A stretch of DNA of 64,000 nucleotides from Phreatobacter stygius (GTDB lineage Bacteria; Pseudomonadota; Alphaproteobacteria; Rhizobiales; Phreatobacteraceae): the NCBI RefSeq assembly GCF_005144885.1, contig NZ_CP039690.1, positions 1,116,001 through 1,180,000 of the forward strand, read 5' to 3'. The translations under genes were made by a program, and so were the position numbers. Positions 42,390 to 50,992 of this stretch are shown piece by piece. Position 1 is the first letter of the stretch; the number at the start of each line of letters is the position of its first letter. Below the pieces are notes generated by a model. That model searched no databases, was not told the DNA's origin, and saw nothing but the letters and a program-made list of their open reading frames with translations.

Positions 42390-43585
42390 TGAAGCCTGAC
42401 CTCGTTCAGCACCGCCGACCGGGTGGCCGGCGTCCTGGCTGCTGCTGCCTTATACCATTGAAGCACACGACCGGATGCGAGCAAAAGCCCTAATCCCGCC
42501 AGATTCACCGCGATTTGCATGTCGAGGCCCCGCCCGACCTCGAAGAAGACGAAGGTGCCGAGCAGCGACAGGATCACCCCCAGGCAGAACAGCGGCAACG
42601 AATGACGCCCGCAATCGTCGAGCAGCCTGCCGATCCGGCCCCGCATCCAGCGCGCATCGACCGGCACGAAACGCGCGATCAGATAGGCCAGCGCCAGGGC
42701 ATGGGCGAGCCGCCAGGGCGACAGATTGGTCTTGTCCGGGTCGAGCCGCCAGAGATCCGGCAGCGTCAGGCTCTCCAGGCCGGGGATCCAGGCCCAGGGC
42801 GCCGCATTGACGAAGCCGGCAACCACCATGGCCACCGCGGCAGCCAGGATCAGGCGTGAGCGCGACAGGCCGACCCCGTGCAGCGCCGCGTGACCGGCAA
42901 CCAGCCCGATGGTGAAAATCAGCTGCCAGGCGAACGGATTGAAAAACCAGACGCCGCCGGTCGACAGGTTGGGAAGAGCCAGTTCCAGCATCCAGGCGGC
43001 GACGTAGAGCGCCGCCGACGCCAGCACCGCCAGCACCGGCGCGATGCGCGCCAGAATCCACAGCGCCGGCAGCATGGCCAGCAGGACGATATAGAGCGGC
43101 AGGATGTCGAGATAATTGGGCAGGAACAGCAGCACCACCATCGCCAGGATGGAATTGGCCGGATCCTGGAAGAACGGCAGGATCGCCACATGTTCGTAAT
43201 AGAGCGGGTTGCCGACCTTCACGGCCATCAGCGCCACCGCCACCGCCATGAAGACGAACAGCCCGAGATGGGCGGTGTATAGCCGCCAGATACGCGCCAC
43301 CACCTGGGCTGAGCCGGTCAGAAGCCCGCGCTCGTCGATAACAGTGCCATAAGCGACCGCCGCCGAATAACCGGCGAGCAGGACGAAATATTCGGCGGCA
43401 TCCGACAGCCCCATGGCCGAAGGCGTGACGCGCGTCAGCCAGTTGCCGGCGACATGGTCGACAAAGATGATGAGCAGCGCCAGGCCGCGGAACACATCGA
43501 TGCGCGGGTCACGGGCAACCGTTCCCGCCGTCGCCGAAGCGGCGCCGCGCCAGAACCAGGTTGCAAATGAACTCGTACCGGGCAT
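42386..43585 (-). CDS. opgC: OpgC-domain membrane acyltransferase
   Basis: 399-residue membrane protein with about ten helices and the OpgC signature: RDPRIDVFRGLALLIIFVDH near 23-42 and the early Ser/Tyr-rich helices. In E. coli OpgC succinylates periplasmic glucans; in rhizobia relatives modify cyclic glucans. ATG 43585 gives the usual start; an extension to 43681 would add a 32-residue stretch with poor codon pattern. Coupled to the SGNH hydrolase gene by a 4-base overlap. Whether it transfers succinyl or another acyl group to a glucan or to the local exopolysaccharide is not known. The glucan synthases opgGH are not in the window. Confidence 0.85.
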   Translation of the reverse strand: MPGTSSFATWFWRGAASATAGTVARDPRIDVFRGLALLIIFVDHVAGNWLTRVTPSAMGLSDAAEYFVLLAGYSAAVAYGTVIDERGLLTGSAQVVARIWRLYTAHLGLFVFMAVAVALMAVKVGNPLYYEHVAILPFFQDPANSILAMVVLLFLPNYLDILPLYIVLLAMLPALWILARIAPVLAVLASAALYVAAWMLELALPNLSTGGVWFFNPFAWQLIFTIGLVAGHAALHGVGLSRSRLILAAAVAMVVAGFVNAAPWAWIPGLESLTLPDLWRLDPDKTNLSPWRLAHALALAYLIARFVPVDARWMRGRIGRLLDDCGRHSLPLFCLGVILSLLGTFVFFEVGRGLDMQIAVNLAGLGLLLASGRVLQWYKAAAARTPATRSAVLNEVRLH

Positions 43586-43698
43586 TCCGCCGACCGTCCG
43601 CCGAGATATGACAAGCCCTAATGCAAGGCCGGCATTTTCATAGCAGAACTTGGCTTTCGGCAGGCTGACCTGGCCGGTCACATTGCGTCATGACGGCT

Positions 43699-44598
43699 TC
43701 ACGTCTTCGCGAGCATCGCCTCCAGCGCGGCGCGGACATGGTCGGGCCGTTCCATCGGGAAGAAATGGGACGTACCGGCAACCACCTCGGTCGCGACCTG
43801 GGGCGCGGCCCGGCGAACCTTCTCGACCCCACCCGTCACCGTCGATCCATGGGCCGCCGCCATCAGGTGCACCGGCATCCGGGTGCGTTTCAACGCCCCC
43901 CAGGAATTGTGCCGGTGCGACGAAAAGGTCGCCGATTCCCAGATCGGCGCGCAGGCGAGATGGACGCCTTCGGCATCGGCGACGAAGCCGCCATCGACAT
44001 AGGCCTCGAGAAAGCCGGGCTGCCAGCTCATGAAGGCCTTGCGGGTCCGATAGGTGTCGACCGCCTCCTGCTTCGAGCCGAACACCGCCCGGCGCTTGGC
44101 CGCGCCGACGGCAAGACTGAAATTCTTGAACTTCGCCCGTCCCCACGGCGTGTAGGTCGCGAGCCTCAGGAGCGGGCTCATCATGACCGGATCGAGCAGG
44201 ACCAGTCCGCGCACCGCACGCGGCCGGGCGACCGCGGCGAGCAGCGACACGATCGCGCCCATCGAATGCCCCGCGACCACCAGCGGCTTGCCGCCCGCGG
44301 GCACCAGTTGATCGAGCACCGCCATCAGGTCACGCGCATAGGGCATCCAGTCGACGATCCCCTGCGGATCCGTCGGCAGGTCGGAGAAGCCATGGCCGCG
44401 CTGGTCGAGCGCCATGATCGCGTAGCGGTCGCTCAAGGGATCGAGCAGCGGCGCATAGGTCTGCGCGTTGAACCCGGTGGCGTGCAGGAACAGGAGATCG
44501 GGCGGGCTCTTGTCCGCGCCCCAGCGCAGGCCCGACAGGCTGCCGTCGGAAAGCGGCAGCGAGAAGCGCGTGCCGGTGGAGGAGCGAAATGTCGTCAT
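43699..44598 (-). CDS. Alpha/beta hydrolase
   Basis: 299-residue single-domain alpha/beta hydrolase. The oxyanion region is LFLHATGFNAQTY near 36, the nucleophile elbow AGHSMGAI near 112 (Ser in GHSMG), the acid near 230 and the histidine in GTSHFFPMERP near 275, so a complete triad seems present. The HATG in place of the usual HGxG oxyanion motif is slightly unusual. It is 113 bases upstream of the OpgC-type gene on the same strand and 38 bases downstream of the Lrp gene, so it probably shares the Lrp transcript. Substrate unknown; esterase, lactonase and epoxide hydrolase readings all remain open. Confidence 0.85.
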   Translation of the reverse strand: MTTFRSSTGTRFSLPLSDGSLSGLRWGADKSPPDLLFLHATGFNAQTYAPLLDPLSDRYAIMALDQRGHGFSDLPTDPQGIVDWMPYARDLMAVLDQLVPAGGKPLVVAGHSMGAIVSLLAAVARPRAVRGLVLLDPVMMSPLLRLATYTPWGRAKFKNFSLAVGAAKRRAVFGSKQEAVDTYRTRKAFMSWQPGFLEAYVDGGFVADAEGVHLACAPIWESATFSSHRHNSWGALKRTRMPVHLMAAAHGSTVTGGVEKVRRAAPQVATEVVAGTSHFFPMERPDHVRAALEAMLAKT

Positions 44599-44636
44599 GG
44601 ATCAGAGGCCGCCCGTGCTCGCTGGCGCCGCGGCAA

Positions 44637-45116
44637 TCAGCCGGCCGGCGCGATCTCCATCGGCACGGCCGCCTCGTCTTTCACCTGGTTGAGGGTCAGG
44701 ACGGTGCGCACATTGCGGACATTGGGGGTGGCCGTCAGCTCGCCGACAAAGGCCTGGAAGCTCGACAGGTCCGGTGCGACACATTTCATGACGAAGTCGA
44801 AATCGCCGGAAACCGTATGGCACTCGCGCACGATCGGCCATGCCCTGACCTTGGCGGCGAAGGCATTGAGATCGGCCTCGGCCTGGCTCGCCAGATGCAC
44901 CATCGCGAACACCGTGACGCCGTAGCCGAGCTTGGCGCCGGCGACCAGCGCCCGATAACCGAGAATGACGCCCATCTCCTCGAGCGCGCGCACGCGCCGC
45001 AGGCAAGGCGGCGCCGAGATGCCGACCCGGCTCGCCAATTCGACATTGGTGATGCGCCCGTCGGCCTGCAGCTCCTTCAGAATCTTCCAATCGATCGCGT
45101 CCAGGCGGGCCTTCAC
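44637..45116 (-). CDS. lrp: Lrp/AsnC family transcriptional regulator
   Basis: 159-residue Lrp-type regulator with an N-terminal helix-turn-helix (RITNVELASRVGISAPPCLRRV, about 22-43) and a RAM ligand domain with GDFDFVMKCVAPDLSSF near 105. A GTG at 45116 is the start, with GGAG about ten bases upstream; the longer open frame is Arg-rich and unlike the family. Its position between carB-greA and trxB matches the conserved rhizobial neighbourhood. It is divergent from the 2OG-oxygenase gene across a 259-base gap containing a perfect inverted repeat. Which amino acid it senses is not visible. Confidence 0.9.
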   Translation of the reverse strand: MKARLDAIDWKILKELQADGRITNVELASRVGISAPPCLRRVRALEEMGVILGYRALVAGAKLGYGVTVFAMVHLASQAEADLNAFAAKVRAWPIVRECHTVSGDFDFVMKCVAPDLSSFQAFVGELTATPNVRNVRTVLTLNQVKDEAAVPMEIAPAG

Positions 45117-45319
45117 GGGGGCGCGTCTCCAATGTCGGGGAAGGGGCAGGAACAGGCTTGCCGGATAGCCCAGCCGGGTTCGCCGCGCAACAAAATTTCG
45201 CGTCAGCCACGTCATGCGCAATGACACTGTTGCGGCCACGACAACATCGCGTTGCGCCCGGCGGCCTCGTCGCCCTCGCAGACAAGAACGATTCTGTTGT
45301 GTGGGTCGCCACATGGACA

Positions 45320-45337
45320 GATGTCGCGCGAGACATC
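45320..45337. promoter_or_regulatory. Inverted repeat upstream of the 2OG-Fe(II) oxygenase gene
   Basis: GATGTC (45320-45325) and GACATC (45332-45337) are exact inverted copies with spacer GCGCGA, 38 bases before ATG 45376 in the gap between the Lrp gene and the oxygenase gene. Candidate operator for Lrp or another regulator. Confidence 0.4.
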
Positions 45338-45375
45338 ATATGTTGGGCCATTGACCGAGATCGAGAGACCCTCAG

Positions 45376-46014
45376 ATGAGCTTCATTGATATTGAGCGTT
45401 TCCGCGCGACGCCCGTCGAGACCGCCCCTTACGACTATCTGGTGGTGCGCAATTTCGTCCGCCCCGAGCGGCTTCAGGACGTCCTGAAGGACTATCCCGA
45501 CGTGCCTGGCCCAGGCTCGCACCCGCCGTCCGTCCTGACCATCAAGGGCGATTTCGCCGGCCTGATGGCCGAGCTCGACCAGGCGCCGTTCCGCAAGGCG
45601 ATCGAGGAGAAGTTCGGCGTCGACCTGACCGGCAAGCCGACCATGTACACGGTGCGCGGCTTCACCCGGGCGACCGACGGCAAGATCCACACCGATTCCG
45701 AGACCAAGATCATCACCGTTCTGCTTTATATGAACGATGCATGGGATTCCGATGGCGGCCGGCTGCGGGTGCTGAACAACGGCACCGACCTGAACGACTT
45801 CGCCGCCGAGATCCCGCCCGATGGCGGCACGCTGCTGGTGTTCAAGCGCTCGGACAAATCCTGGCACGGCCACGAGCCCTTCGCTGGCAAGCGCCGCGCC
45901 ATCCAGATGAACTGGGTGACCAGCCAGGCGGTGGTCGATCACGAACAGGGCCGTCACGCCCGCTCGAGCAAGTTCAAGAAATTCGTGCGCTTCATTACCG
46001 GCCGCGCGGCCTGA
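45376..46014 (+). CDS. 2-oxoglutarate and Fe(II)-dependent oxygenase family protein
   Basis: 212-residue double-stranded beta-helix oxygenase. The iron facial triad is probably H and D of HTDSET near 98-100 and the distal H in SWHGHEPF near 158-162, with R of the GKRRAIQM segment near 170 to bind 2-oxoglutarate. It resembles the small prolyl-hydroxylase-like group that acts on proteins, lipids or sugars. It starts at ATG 45376. It stands between the divergent Lrp gene and trxB, interrupting the usual Lrp-trxB adjacency. The basic C-terminal tail (RSSKFKKFVRFITGR) may contact nucleic acid or membrane. Substrate unknown. Confidence 0.8.
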   Translation: MSFIDIERFRATPVETAPYDYLVVRNFVRPERLQDVLKDYPDVPGPGSHPPSVLTIKGDFAGLMAELDQAPFRKAIEEKFGVDLTGKPTMYTVRGFTRATDGKIHTDSETKIITVLLYMNDAWDSDGGRLRVLNNGTDLNDFAAEIPPDGGTLLVFKRSDKSWHGHEPFAGKRRAIQMNWVTSQAVVDHEQGRHARSSKFKKFVRFITGRAA

Positions 46015-46061
46015 GCCGCGACGCGCCGACCCGTCAGACGCATTCCGGAACGGGTTTTCGA

Positions 46062-46083
46062 CCGGGCGCAACCATGCGCCCGG
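46062..46083. repeat. Perfect 9-bp hairpin with a partial copy 85 bases downstream
   Basis: CCGGGCGCA (46062-46070) / TGCGCCCGG (46075-46083) with the loop ACCA. The same nine bases CCGGGCGCA recur at 46147-46155. No T-run follows, so this is not an ordinary terminator; it looks like a REP-type intergenic element or an RNA-stability stem between the oxygenase gene and trxB. Confidence 0.5.
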
Positions 46084-46236
46084 AAGCGCGACCTATTCAT
46101 CAAACAAATCCGCGCTATCAGCGAAAATCACCGGACGAGCCTTGCGCCGGGCGCATGGCTATAACAGTATAGGGTTCTTACGGACTCGCGTCCTATTTCC
46201 TCCCTTCCGTTCCCACTGACCGGCCCGGAGTCCGCC

Positions 46237-47199
46237 ATGGGCGTCCAACACGAGCGCGTTGTCATCATTGGCTCCGGCCCCGCCGGTTATACGGCCGCCA
46301 TCTATGCGGCCCGTGCCATGCTGAAGCCGGTGATGATCCAAGGCATCCAGCCCGGCGGGCAGATGACGATCACGACCGATGTCGAGAACTATCCGGGCTT
46401 TGCCGACGTGATTCAGGGCCCCTGGCTCATGGAACAGATGCAAAAGCAGGCCGAACATGTCGGCACCCGCATCATTTCCGACCATGTCAGCAAGGTCGAC
46501 CTGAAGACCCGGCCGTTCCGGATCGAGTGCGAATCGGGCGCCGTCTATTCGGCCGATGCCCTGATCATCTGCACCGGCGCCCAGGCCAAATGGCTCGATC
46601 TGCCGTCCGAACAGACCTTCCGCGGCTTCGGCGTCTCGGCTTGCGCCACTTGCGACGGCTTCTTCTACCGCAACAAGGAGGTGCTGGTTGTCGGCGGCGG
46701 CAATACCGCGGTCGAGGAGGCGCTGTTCCTGACCAATTTCGCCTCCAAGGTCACCGTCGTGCATCGGCGCGACGCCTTCAAGGCCGAAAAGATCCTGCAG
46801 GAGCGCCTGTTCGCTCATCCGAAGATCGAAGTCGTCTGGGACACGGTCGTCGAGGAGATCCGCGGAAACGACACGCCGCCTGGCGTCACCCATGCACGAT
46901 TGAAGAACCTGCGTTCGGGCGCCATCGAAGACCGCAAGGTCGACGGCATTTTTGTCGCCATCGGTCATGCACCGGCCGTCGAGCTTTTTGTCGGGCAGCT
47001 CAAGCAGAAGCCGTCGGGCTATCTGTGGACCGCGCCCGATTCCACCGCCACCGATATCCCCGGCGTCTTTGCCGCCGGCGATGTCACCGATGACATCTAT
47101 CGCCAGGCGGTCACCGCCGCCGGCATGGGATGCATGGCCGCCCTCGAAGCAGAACGGTTTCTCGCCCACCACGCGACAATCCGCCAAGCCGCAGAATAA
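46237..47199 (+). CDS. trxB: Thioredoxin-disulfide reductase
   Basis: 320-residue flavoenzyme that reduces thioredoxin with NADPH. The FAD loop is VVIIGSGPAGYTAAIYAAR near 8-26, the redox pair is in SACATCDGFFY (C-A-T-C near 138-141), the NADPH loop is VLVVGGGNTAVEEA near 149-162, and the closing FAD motif GVFAAGDVTDDIYRQAVTAAG runs near 279-299. Full length. It is followed 33 bases later by the LsrB-like regulator gene in the conserved rhizobial order, so the two may be co-transcribed. An AT-rich TATAAC stretch near 46160 may be part of its promoter. Confidence 0.96.
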   Translation: MGVQHERVVIIGSGPAGYTAAIYAARAMLKPVMIQGIQPGGQMTITTDVENYPGFADVIQGPWLMEQMQKQAEHVGTRIISDHVSKVDLKTRPFRIECESGAVYSADALIICTGAQAKWLDLPSEQTFRGFGVSACATCDGFFYRNKEVLVVGGGNTAVEEALFLTNFASKVTVVHRRDAFKAEKILQERLFAHPKIEVVWDTVVEEIRGNDTPPGVTHARLKNLRSGAIEDRKVDGIFVAIGHAPAVELFVGQLKQKPSGYLWTAPDSTATDIPGVFAAGDVTDDIYRQAVTAAGMGCMAALEAERFLAHHATIRQAAE

Positions 47200-47232
47200 G
47201 TCAGCCAGCACCCAGCCCGAGGGAGAAAGCCC

Positions 47233-48123
47233 ATGGATTGGGACAAGTTGCGGATTTTTCATGCGGCCGCCGCCGCCGGCAGTTTTACCCATGCCGCTGA
47301 CACGCTGGGACTGTCCCAGTCGGCAGTATCCCGACAGGTCTCGTCGCTGGAACAGGACCTGAAGGTTCCGCTGTTCCATCGTCACGCCCGCGGCCTGGTG
47401 CTGACCGAGCAGGGCGAGCTCCTCTATCACACGGCGCAAGACGTGCTGATGAAGCTCGAAAGCGCCAAGATCAAACTGACCGATTCCAAGGAACGGCCGC
47501 ACGGCGAACTCAAGGTGACCACCACGGTCGGTCTCGGCACGGCCTGGCTGGCGCCACGTCTCGGCGAATTCCTGGATCTCTATCCCGATATCCAGATCAA
47601 GGTGATTCTCACCGACGAGGAACTGGATCTGTCGATGCGCGAGGCCGATGTCGGCATTCGCGTCCGCCAACCGGTGCAGCCTGACCTGATCCAGCGCAAG
47701 CTGTTCCAGATCAAGTTCCACGCCTATGCCTCGTCCGACTATCTGAAGCGCCACGGCACGCCGAAAAGCGCACTCGATCTCGACGGCCACCGCATCCTGG
47801 CCTTTGGCGGACGCGCGCCGAACTACATGCAGAACGTCACCTGGCTGTCGACGGCCGGGCGCAACGGCCTCGCGCCGCGCACCTTCGCCATGACCATGAA
47901 CAACATTGTCGGCCTGGTCTCGGCGGTCGAGCGCGGCATCGGCGTCGCGGTACTGCCCGACTATCTCGTCAACGACGGATCGGGCCTGGTCCAGATCCTC
48001 GACGAGGAGGAAATGCCGGTGCTCGACGCCTGGTTCGTCTATCCGGAAGAACTGAAATCGGTCGCCCGCGTCCAGGTGTTCCGCGACTTCCTGGTCTCCA
48101 AGGCGCAGCGCTGGCCGGGCTGA
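47233..48123 (+). CDS. lsrB: LysR-family regulator, LsrB/VtlR-like
   Basis: 296-residue LysR-type regulator with an N-terminal winged helix (SFTHAADTLGLSQSAVSRQVSS near 17-38) and a two-lobe effector domain. The start MDWDKLRIFHAAAAAGSFTHA and the gene position after trxB match LsrB of Sinorhizobium and VtlR of Brucella and Agrobacterium, which control oxidative-stress, envelope and sRNA genes. Unusually, I find no cysteine anywhere in this protein, whereas thiol oxidation has been proposed for Sinorhizobium LsrB. A hairpin with 7-bp stem, 48143-48149/48157-48163, lies just past the stop. Name by synteny and N-terminal identity. Confidence 0.85.
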   Translation: MDWDKLRIFHAAAAAGSFTHAADTLGLSQSAVSRQVSSLEQDLKVPLFHRHARGLVLTEQGELLYHTAQDVLMKLESAKIKLTDSKERPHGELKVTTTVGLGTAWLAPRLGEFLDLYPDIQIKVILTDEELDLSMREADVGIRVRQPVQPDLIQRKLFQIKFHAYASSDYLKRHGTPKSALDLDGHRILAFGGRAPNYMQNVTWLSTAGRNGLAPRTFAMTMNNIVGLVSAVERGIGVAVLPDYLVNDGSGLVQILDEEEMPVLDAWFVYPEELKSVARVQVFRDFLVSKAQRWPG

Positions 48124-48142
48124 GACGATCGCGACGTGCCTG

Positions 48143-48163
48143 GGGTCAAGTCTTCATTGACCC
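48143..48163 (+). terminator. Hairpin after the LsrB-like gene
   Basis: GGGTCAA (48143-48149) / TTGACCC (48157-48163) with loop GTCTTCA, 20 bases after the stop codon. No T-run follows; instead two CCTAGG hexamers come next at 48162-48167 and 48174-48179. Possible terminator, but also a possible protein site. Confidence 0.4.
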
Positions 48164-48246
48164 TAGGACCTCCCCTAGGATTCCCAGGCTGCCTTCTGGC
48201 CTGCTAGGCTCCACATCCAGGGCGTGTATTGCGGGGGGAGCTGGCA

Positions 48247-48945
48247 ATGGCCGGTATCGATCGACGTGCGGCCATCGGCGCGCTCGTGCCGCTTGTCGTC
48301 ACCCTCGGCGCCATCGTCGCGACCTATGTCACCGGCACCACCGCGCGGTCGATCGAGACGGCGGTCGGCAGCCCCTACCTGATTTTCGGCTTCTTCGCCG
48401 ACCGTTTTCCGGCGCTCGCCTTCGCCATCATCTTCGTTCTGGTGCGCCTGCTGGTGGTCGCCATCGTCGCCACCCGGCCGAATATTCTGTTTCGCCTGCT
48501 GCTGTTGATCCCGGCGGTCCTCCTGGTGCTGGTCGCGGCACTCTACCCGACCTTTGGCGGCATCATCGCGCGGCCGGGTTTCATGGGCGGCGGCTTCTCC
48601 ATGCTGGATGGGCGCATTACCGGCGCCGATGCCGGCTTTCTCCTCGGCGGCGCGATATCAGGGGTCATGCTCGGCCTGGTCACCGGGTTTGCCCGCGGCC
48701 TCATCGACTGGTCCTGGGGCTTCACCTGGGGCCGGCTCGCCCGCGTGATCCTGGCCTTCGTGGCTTATGCCGCCTTGGGCGCGGTGCTGGCTTGGGGCTG
48801 GGCGACGTTCGAACGGGCCGGCGCTCTGTTCCCGCGTGCGCCGCTCACCATCATCGAAACCATTGGCCTGATCGGGCTGATCATCGTCGCGAGCGCACCA
48901 CAGATCGTCGTGGCGGCGCTCAGCGACGCGGCGCGGCGGGACTAG
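48247..48945 (+). CDS. Polytopic membrane protein of unknown function
   Basis: 232-residue membrane protein with about six hydrophobic segments (for example IGALVPLVVTLGAIVATYVTG, then FRLLLLIPAVLLVLVAALY near 82, and the last near 205-222). The loops are short and there are glycines in the helices (GGAISGVMLGLVTG), as in small transporters or scaffold proteins. No catalytic motif is seen. GGGGGGAG lies close before ATG 48247. It is followed 40 bases later by a LysR gene and preceded by the LsrB-like gene, both on the same strand. I do not recognise the family and give no function. Confidence 0.65.
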   Translation: MAGIDRRAAIGALVPLVVTLGAIVATYVTGTTARSIETAVGSPYLIFGFFADRFPALAFAIIFVLVRLLVVAIVATRPNILFRLLLLIPAVLLVLVAALYPTFGGIIARPGFMGGGFSMLDGRITGADAGFLLGGAISGVMLGLVTGFARGLIDWSWGFTWGRLARVILAFVAYAALGAVLAWGWATFERAGALFPRAPLTIIETIGLIGLIIVASAPQIVVAALSDAARRD

Positions 48946-48985
48946 GGGTTTCGGCAGGACCGCGAATGCCGATGGGCGGGGCCTC

Positions 48986-49879
48986 ATGTCGCTGAGTTTT
49001 CGGCAGATCGAATGTTTCCTGGCCGTCGCCGATGCCGCCAGCTTTTCCCGCGCGGCGATCGGCCTCGGCGTCACCCAGTCCGCCTTGAGCCGGCATATCA
49101 AGGAGCTGGAAGGCGCTCTCGTGGCGCAATTGTTCTACCGCAACGGCCGCGGCGCCCTGCTCACCGAGCAGGGCCGGCTGTTTTACGAGCGCGCCCGCGA
49201 CATCCACGCCAACATGCAGAGTGCCCGCCAGGAGCTCGGCAAGATCGGCAACAACCAGTGCGTCATCGCGCTGACCCCGACCTTCTCGCGCTTCATCTCG
49301 GCCCTGGTCGTGCGGACCCTCGCCGAACGGGTCCCGCATGTGCAGGTGCGCCTGGTCGAGGCCTTGAGCAGCCATATCCTGGAATGGCTCGCCAGCGGCC
49401 GCGTCGACCTGGCGTTGATCTATGACACGCCGGCAGCCCACGGCCAGCAGATCGAGACCGTGGTCAAGGAGCGCCTCCACCTCATTGGCCCGGGCGACGC
49501 CTTCGGCGGCGTCCGGCAGATCCCCTTTGCGGCGCTCGCCGATTATCCGCTGATCATGCCCGGCCAGCCGCATGGCGCGCGCCGGCTGATCGACCAACTC
49601 GCCGCCGAATGCGGCGTCAGCCTGAAACATGTGCTCGATGTCGACAGCCTCGGCGCCATTGTCGACCTCATCCGCAGCCGCATGGGCTTCGGCCTCTTGC
49701 CCGTGCTGCCGCTGCAGACCGAGCTGCGCGCCCGCGAGCTGCAGTCGGTCGAGATCATCGATCCCACGCCGTTGCGCAGCATCATTGCCGTCACCGGCAA
49801 GCACCGGGCGCCGGTGCGCGGCATCAATGACATCATCCGGGCGGTCAAGACCCTGTTCGCCCAGGCGCAGCTCGCCTGA
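48986..49879 (+). CDS. LysR-family transcriptional regulator
   Basis: 297-residue LysR-type regulator: winged-helix with SFSRAAIGLGVTQSALSRHIKELE near 20-43, then a periplasmic-binding-like effector domain with VIALTPTFSRFI near 92 and RSRMGFGLLPVLPLQ near 230, the usual hinge and lobe sequences. It converges on mtnA with only a 9-base gap, so it could control the methylthioribose cluster from the far side, although LysR regulators more often lie divergently from their targets. It also follows the polytopic membrane protein. Ligand and target are unknown. Confidence 0.9.
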   Translation: MSLSFRQIECFLAVADAASFSRAAIGLGVTQSALSRHIKELEGALVAQLFYRNGRGALLTEQGRLFYERARDIHANMQSARQELGKIGNNQCVIALTPTFSRFISALVVRTLAERVPHVQVRLVEALSSHILEWLASGRVDLALIYDTPAAHGQQIETVVKERLHLIGPGDAFGGVRQIPFAALADYPLIMPGQPHGARRLIDQLAAECGVSLKHVLDVDSLGAIVDLIRSRMGFGLLPVLPLQTELRARELQSVEIIDPTPLRSIIAVTGKHRAPVRGINDIIRAVKTLFAQAQLA

Positions 49880-49888
49880 ACACCTCGG

Positions 49889-50992
49889 TCAAGCCGCTTG
49901 CTCGGCTTCGGGAAACAGGCCGCGAATGCCGGCCTCGGACGCCGCGCAGACGCCGCGCTCGGTGATCAGGCCGGTGACCAGGCGGGCCGGCGTGACGTCG
50001 AAGCCATAATTGACCGCGCGGCTGCCGGCCGGCGTCAGTTGCACGGTCTGCAGGACGCCCGCCTCGGTCAGGCCGGTCAGATGTGTCACCTCGTGCTCGG
50101 CCCGCTCCTCGATCGGGATTTCGCTCAGGCCGTCGGCGATGCGCCAGTCGATGGTCGAGGACGGCAGCGCGACATAGAAGGGCACGCCGTTGTCGGACGC
50201 CGCCAAGGCCTTCAGATAGGTGCCGATCTTGTTGCAGACATCGCCCGTGCGGGTGGTCCGGTCGGTGCCGACGATGCACATGTCGACCATGCCGTGCTGC
50301 ATCAGATGGCCGCCGGCATTGTCGACGATCACCGTATGCGGCACGCCTTCGCGGGCGAGCTCCCAGGCGGTCAGACTGGCGCCCTGGTTGCGCGGCCGGG
50401 TCTCGTCGACCCAGACATGGACCGGAATGCCCTGGCGGTGCGCCTTATAGATCGGCGCCAGCGCGGTGCCCCAGTCGACGGTGGCGAGCCAGCCGGCATT
50501 GCAGTGGGTCAGGATCTGGAACGGCCGGTCCCGGGGCGCCTTGGCCGCACGCAGCGCGATCAGGCCGAGCCCGTGGTCGCCGATATCGGAACAGACGGCG
50601 GCATCTTCATCGGCGATCGCCGCCGCTTCGGCATAAGCCGCCGCGGCGCGCTCGGCCGGCGGATGGGCGAGGAGCCTGCGCCGCATCCGCTCGAGCGCCC
50701 AACGCAGGTTGACCGCTGTCGGCCGGGTGGCGTCGAGGACGGTGAAAGCCTCGGCCACCGCGCCGTCGGAGGCATCCTGGCGCATGGCCAGCGCCATGCC
50801 ATAGGCGCCGGTCGCGCCGATCAGGGGCGCCCCGCGCACGATCATGTCGCGGATGGCGGCGGCGGCGGCAGGCATGGTTTCGAGGCTTTGCACCTCGAAA
50901 AAGTGCGGCAGCCTGGTCTGGTCGATGACGACGACGCTCCAGCCGTCATCGGCGAGCCAGATGGTGCGGTAGTCGCGACCATTGATCCGCAT
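49889..50992 (-). CDS. mtnA: S-methyl-5-thioribose-1-phosphate isomerase
   Basis: 367-residue enzyme that turns 5-methylthioribose-1-phosphate (or 5-deoxyribose-1-phosphate) into the ribulose phosphate. It has [17 protein letters not shown]-like sequence near 50-65, the catalytic cysteine in [19 protein letters not shown] near 165 and the catalytic aspartate in [19 protein letters not shown] near 245. It overlaps the mtnK stop in a TGATG junction, so kinase and isomerase are co-translated. The downstream methionine-salvage enzymes mtnBCD are not in the window; instead a class II aldolase lies in the divergent operon, pointing to cleavage by a DHAP shunt. Confidence 0.93.
   Translation of the reverse strand: MRINGRDYRTIWLADDGWSVVVIDQTRLPHFFEVQSLETMPAAAAAIRDMIVRGAPLIGATGAYGMALAMRQDASDGAVAEAFTVLDATRPTAVNLRWALERMRRRLLAHPPAERAAAAYAEAAAIADEDAAVCSDIGDHGLGLIALRAAKAPRDRPFQILTHCNAGWLATVDWGTALAPIYKAHRQGIPVHVWVDETRPRNQGASLTAWELAREGVPHTVIVDNAGGHLMQHGMVDMCIVGTDRTTRTGDVCNKIGTYLKALAASDNGVPFYVALPSSTIDWRIADGLSEIPIEERAEHEVTHLTGLTEAGVLQTVQLTPAGSRAVNYGFDVTPARLVTGLITERGVCAASEAGIRGLFPEAEQAA

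Noticed and set aside
46142-46173. Sigma-70 promoter for trxB (TTGCGC with TATAAC or TATAGG)
   Set aside because: Spacings of 12 and 20 bases are both wrong, so I list it only as an AT-rich stretch.
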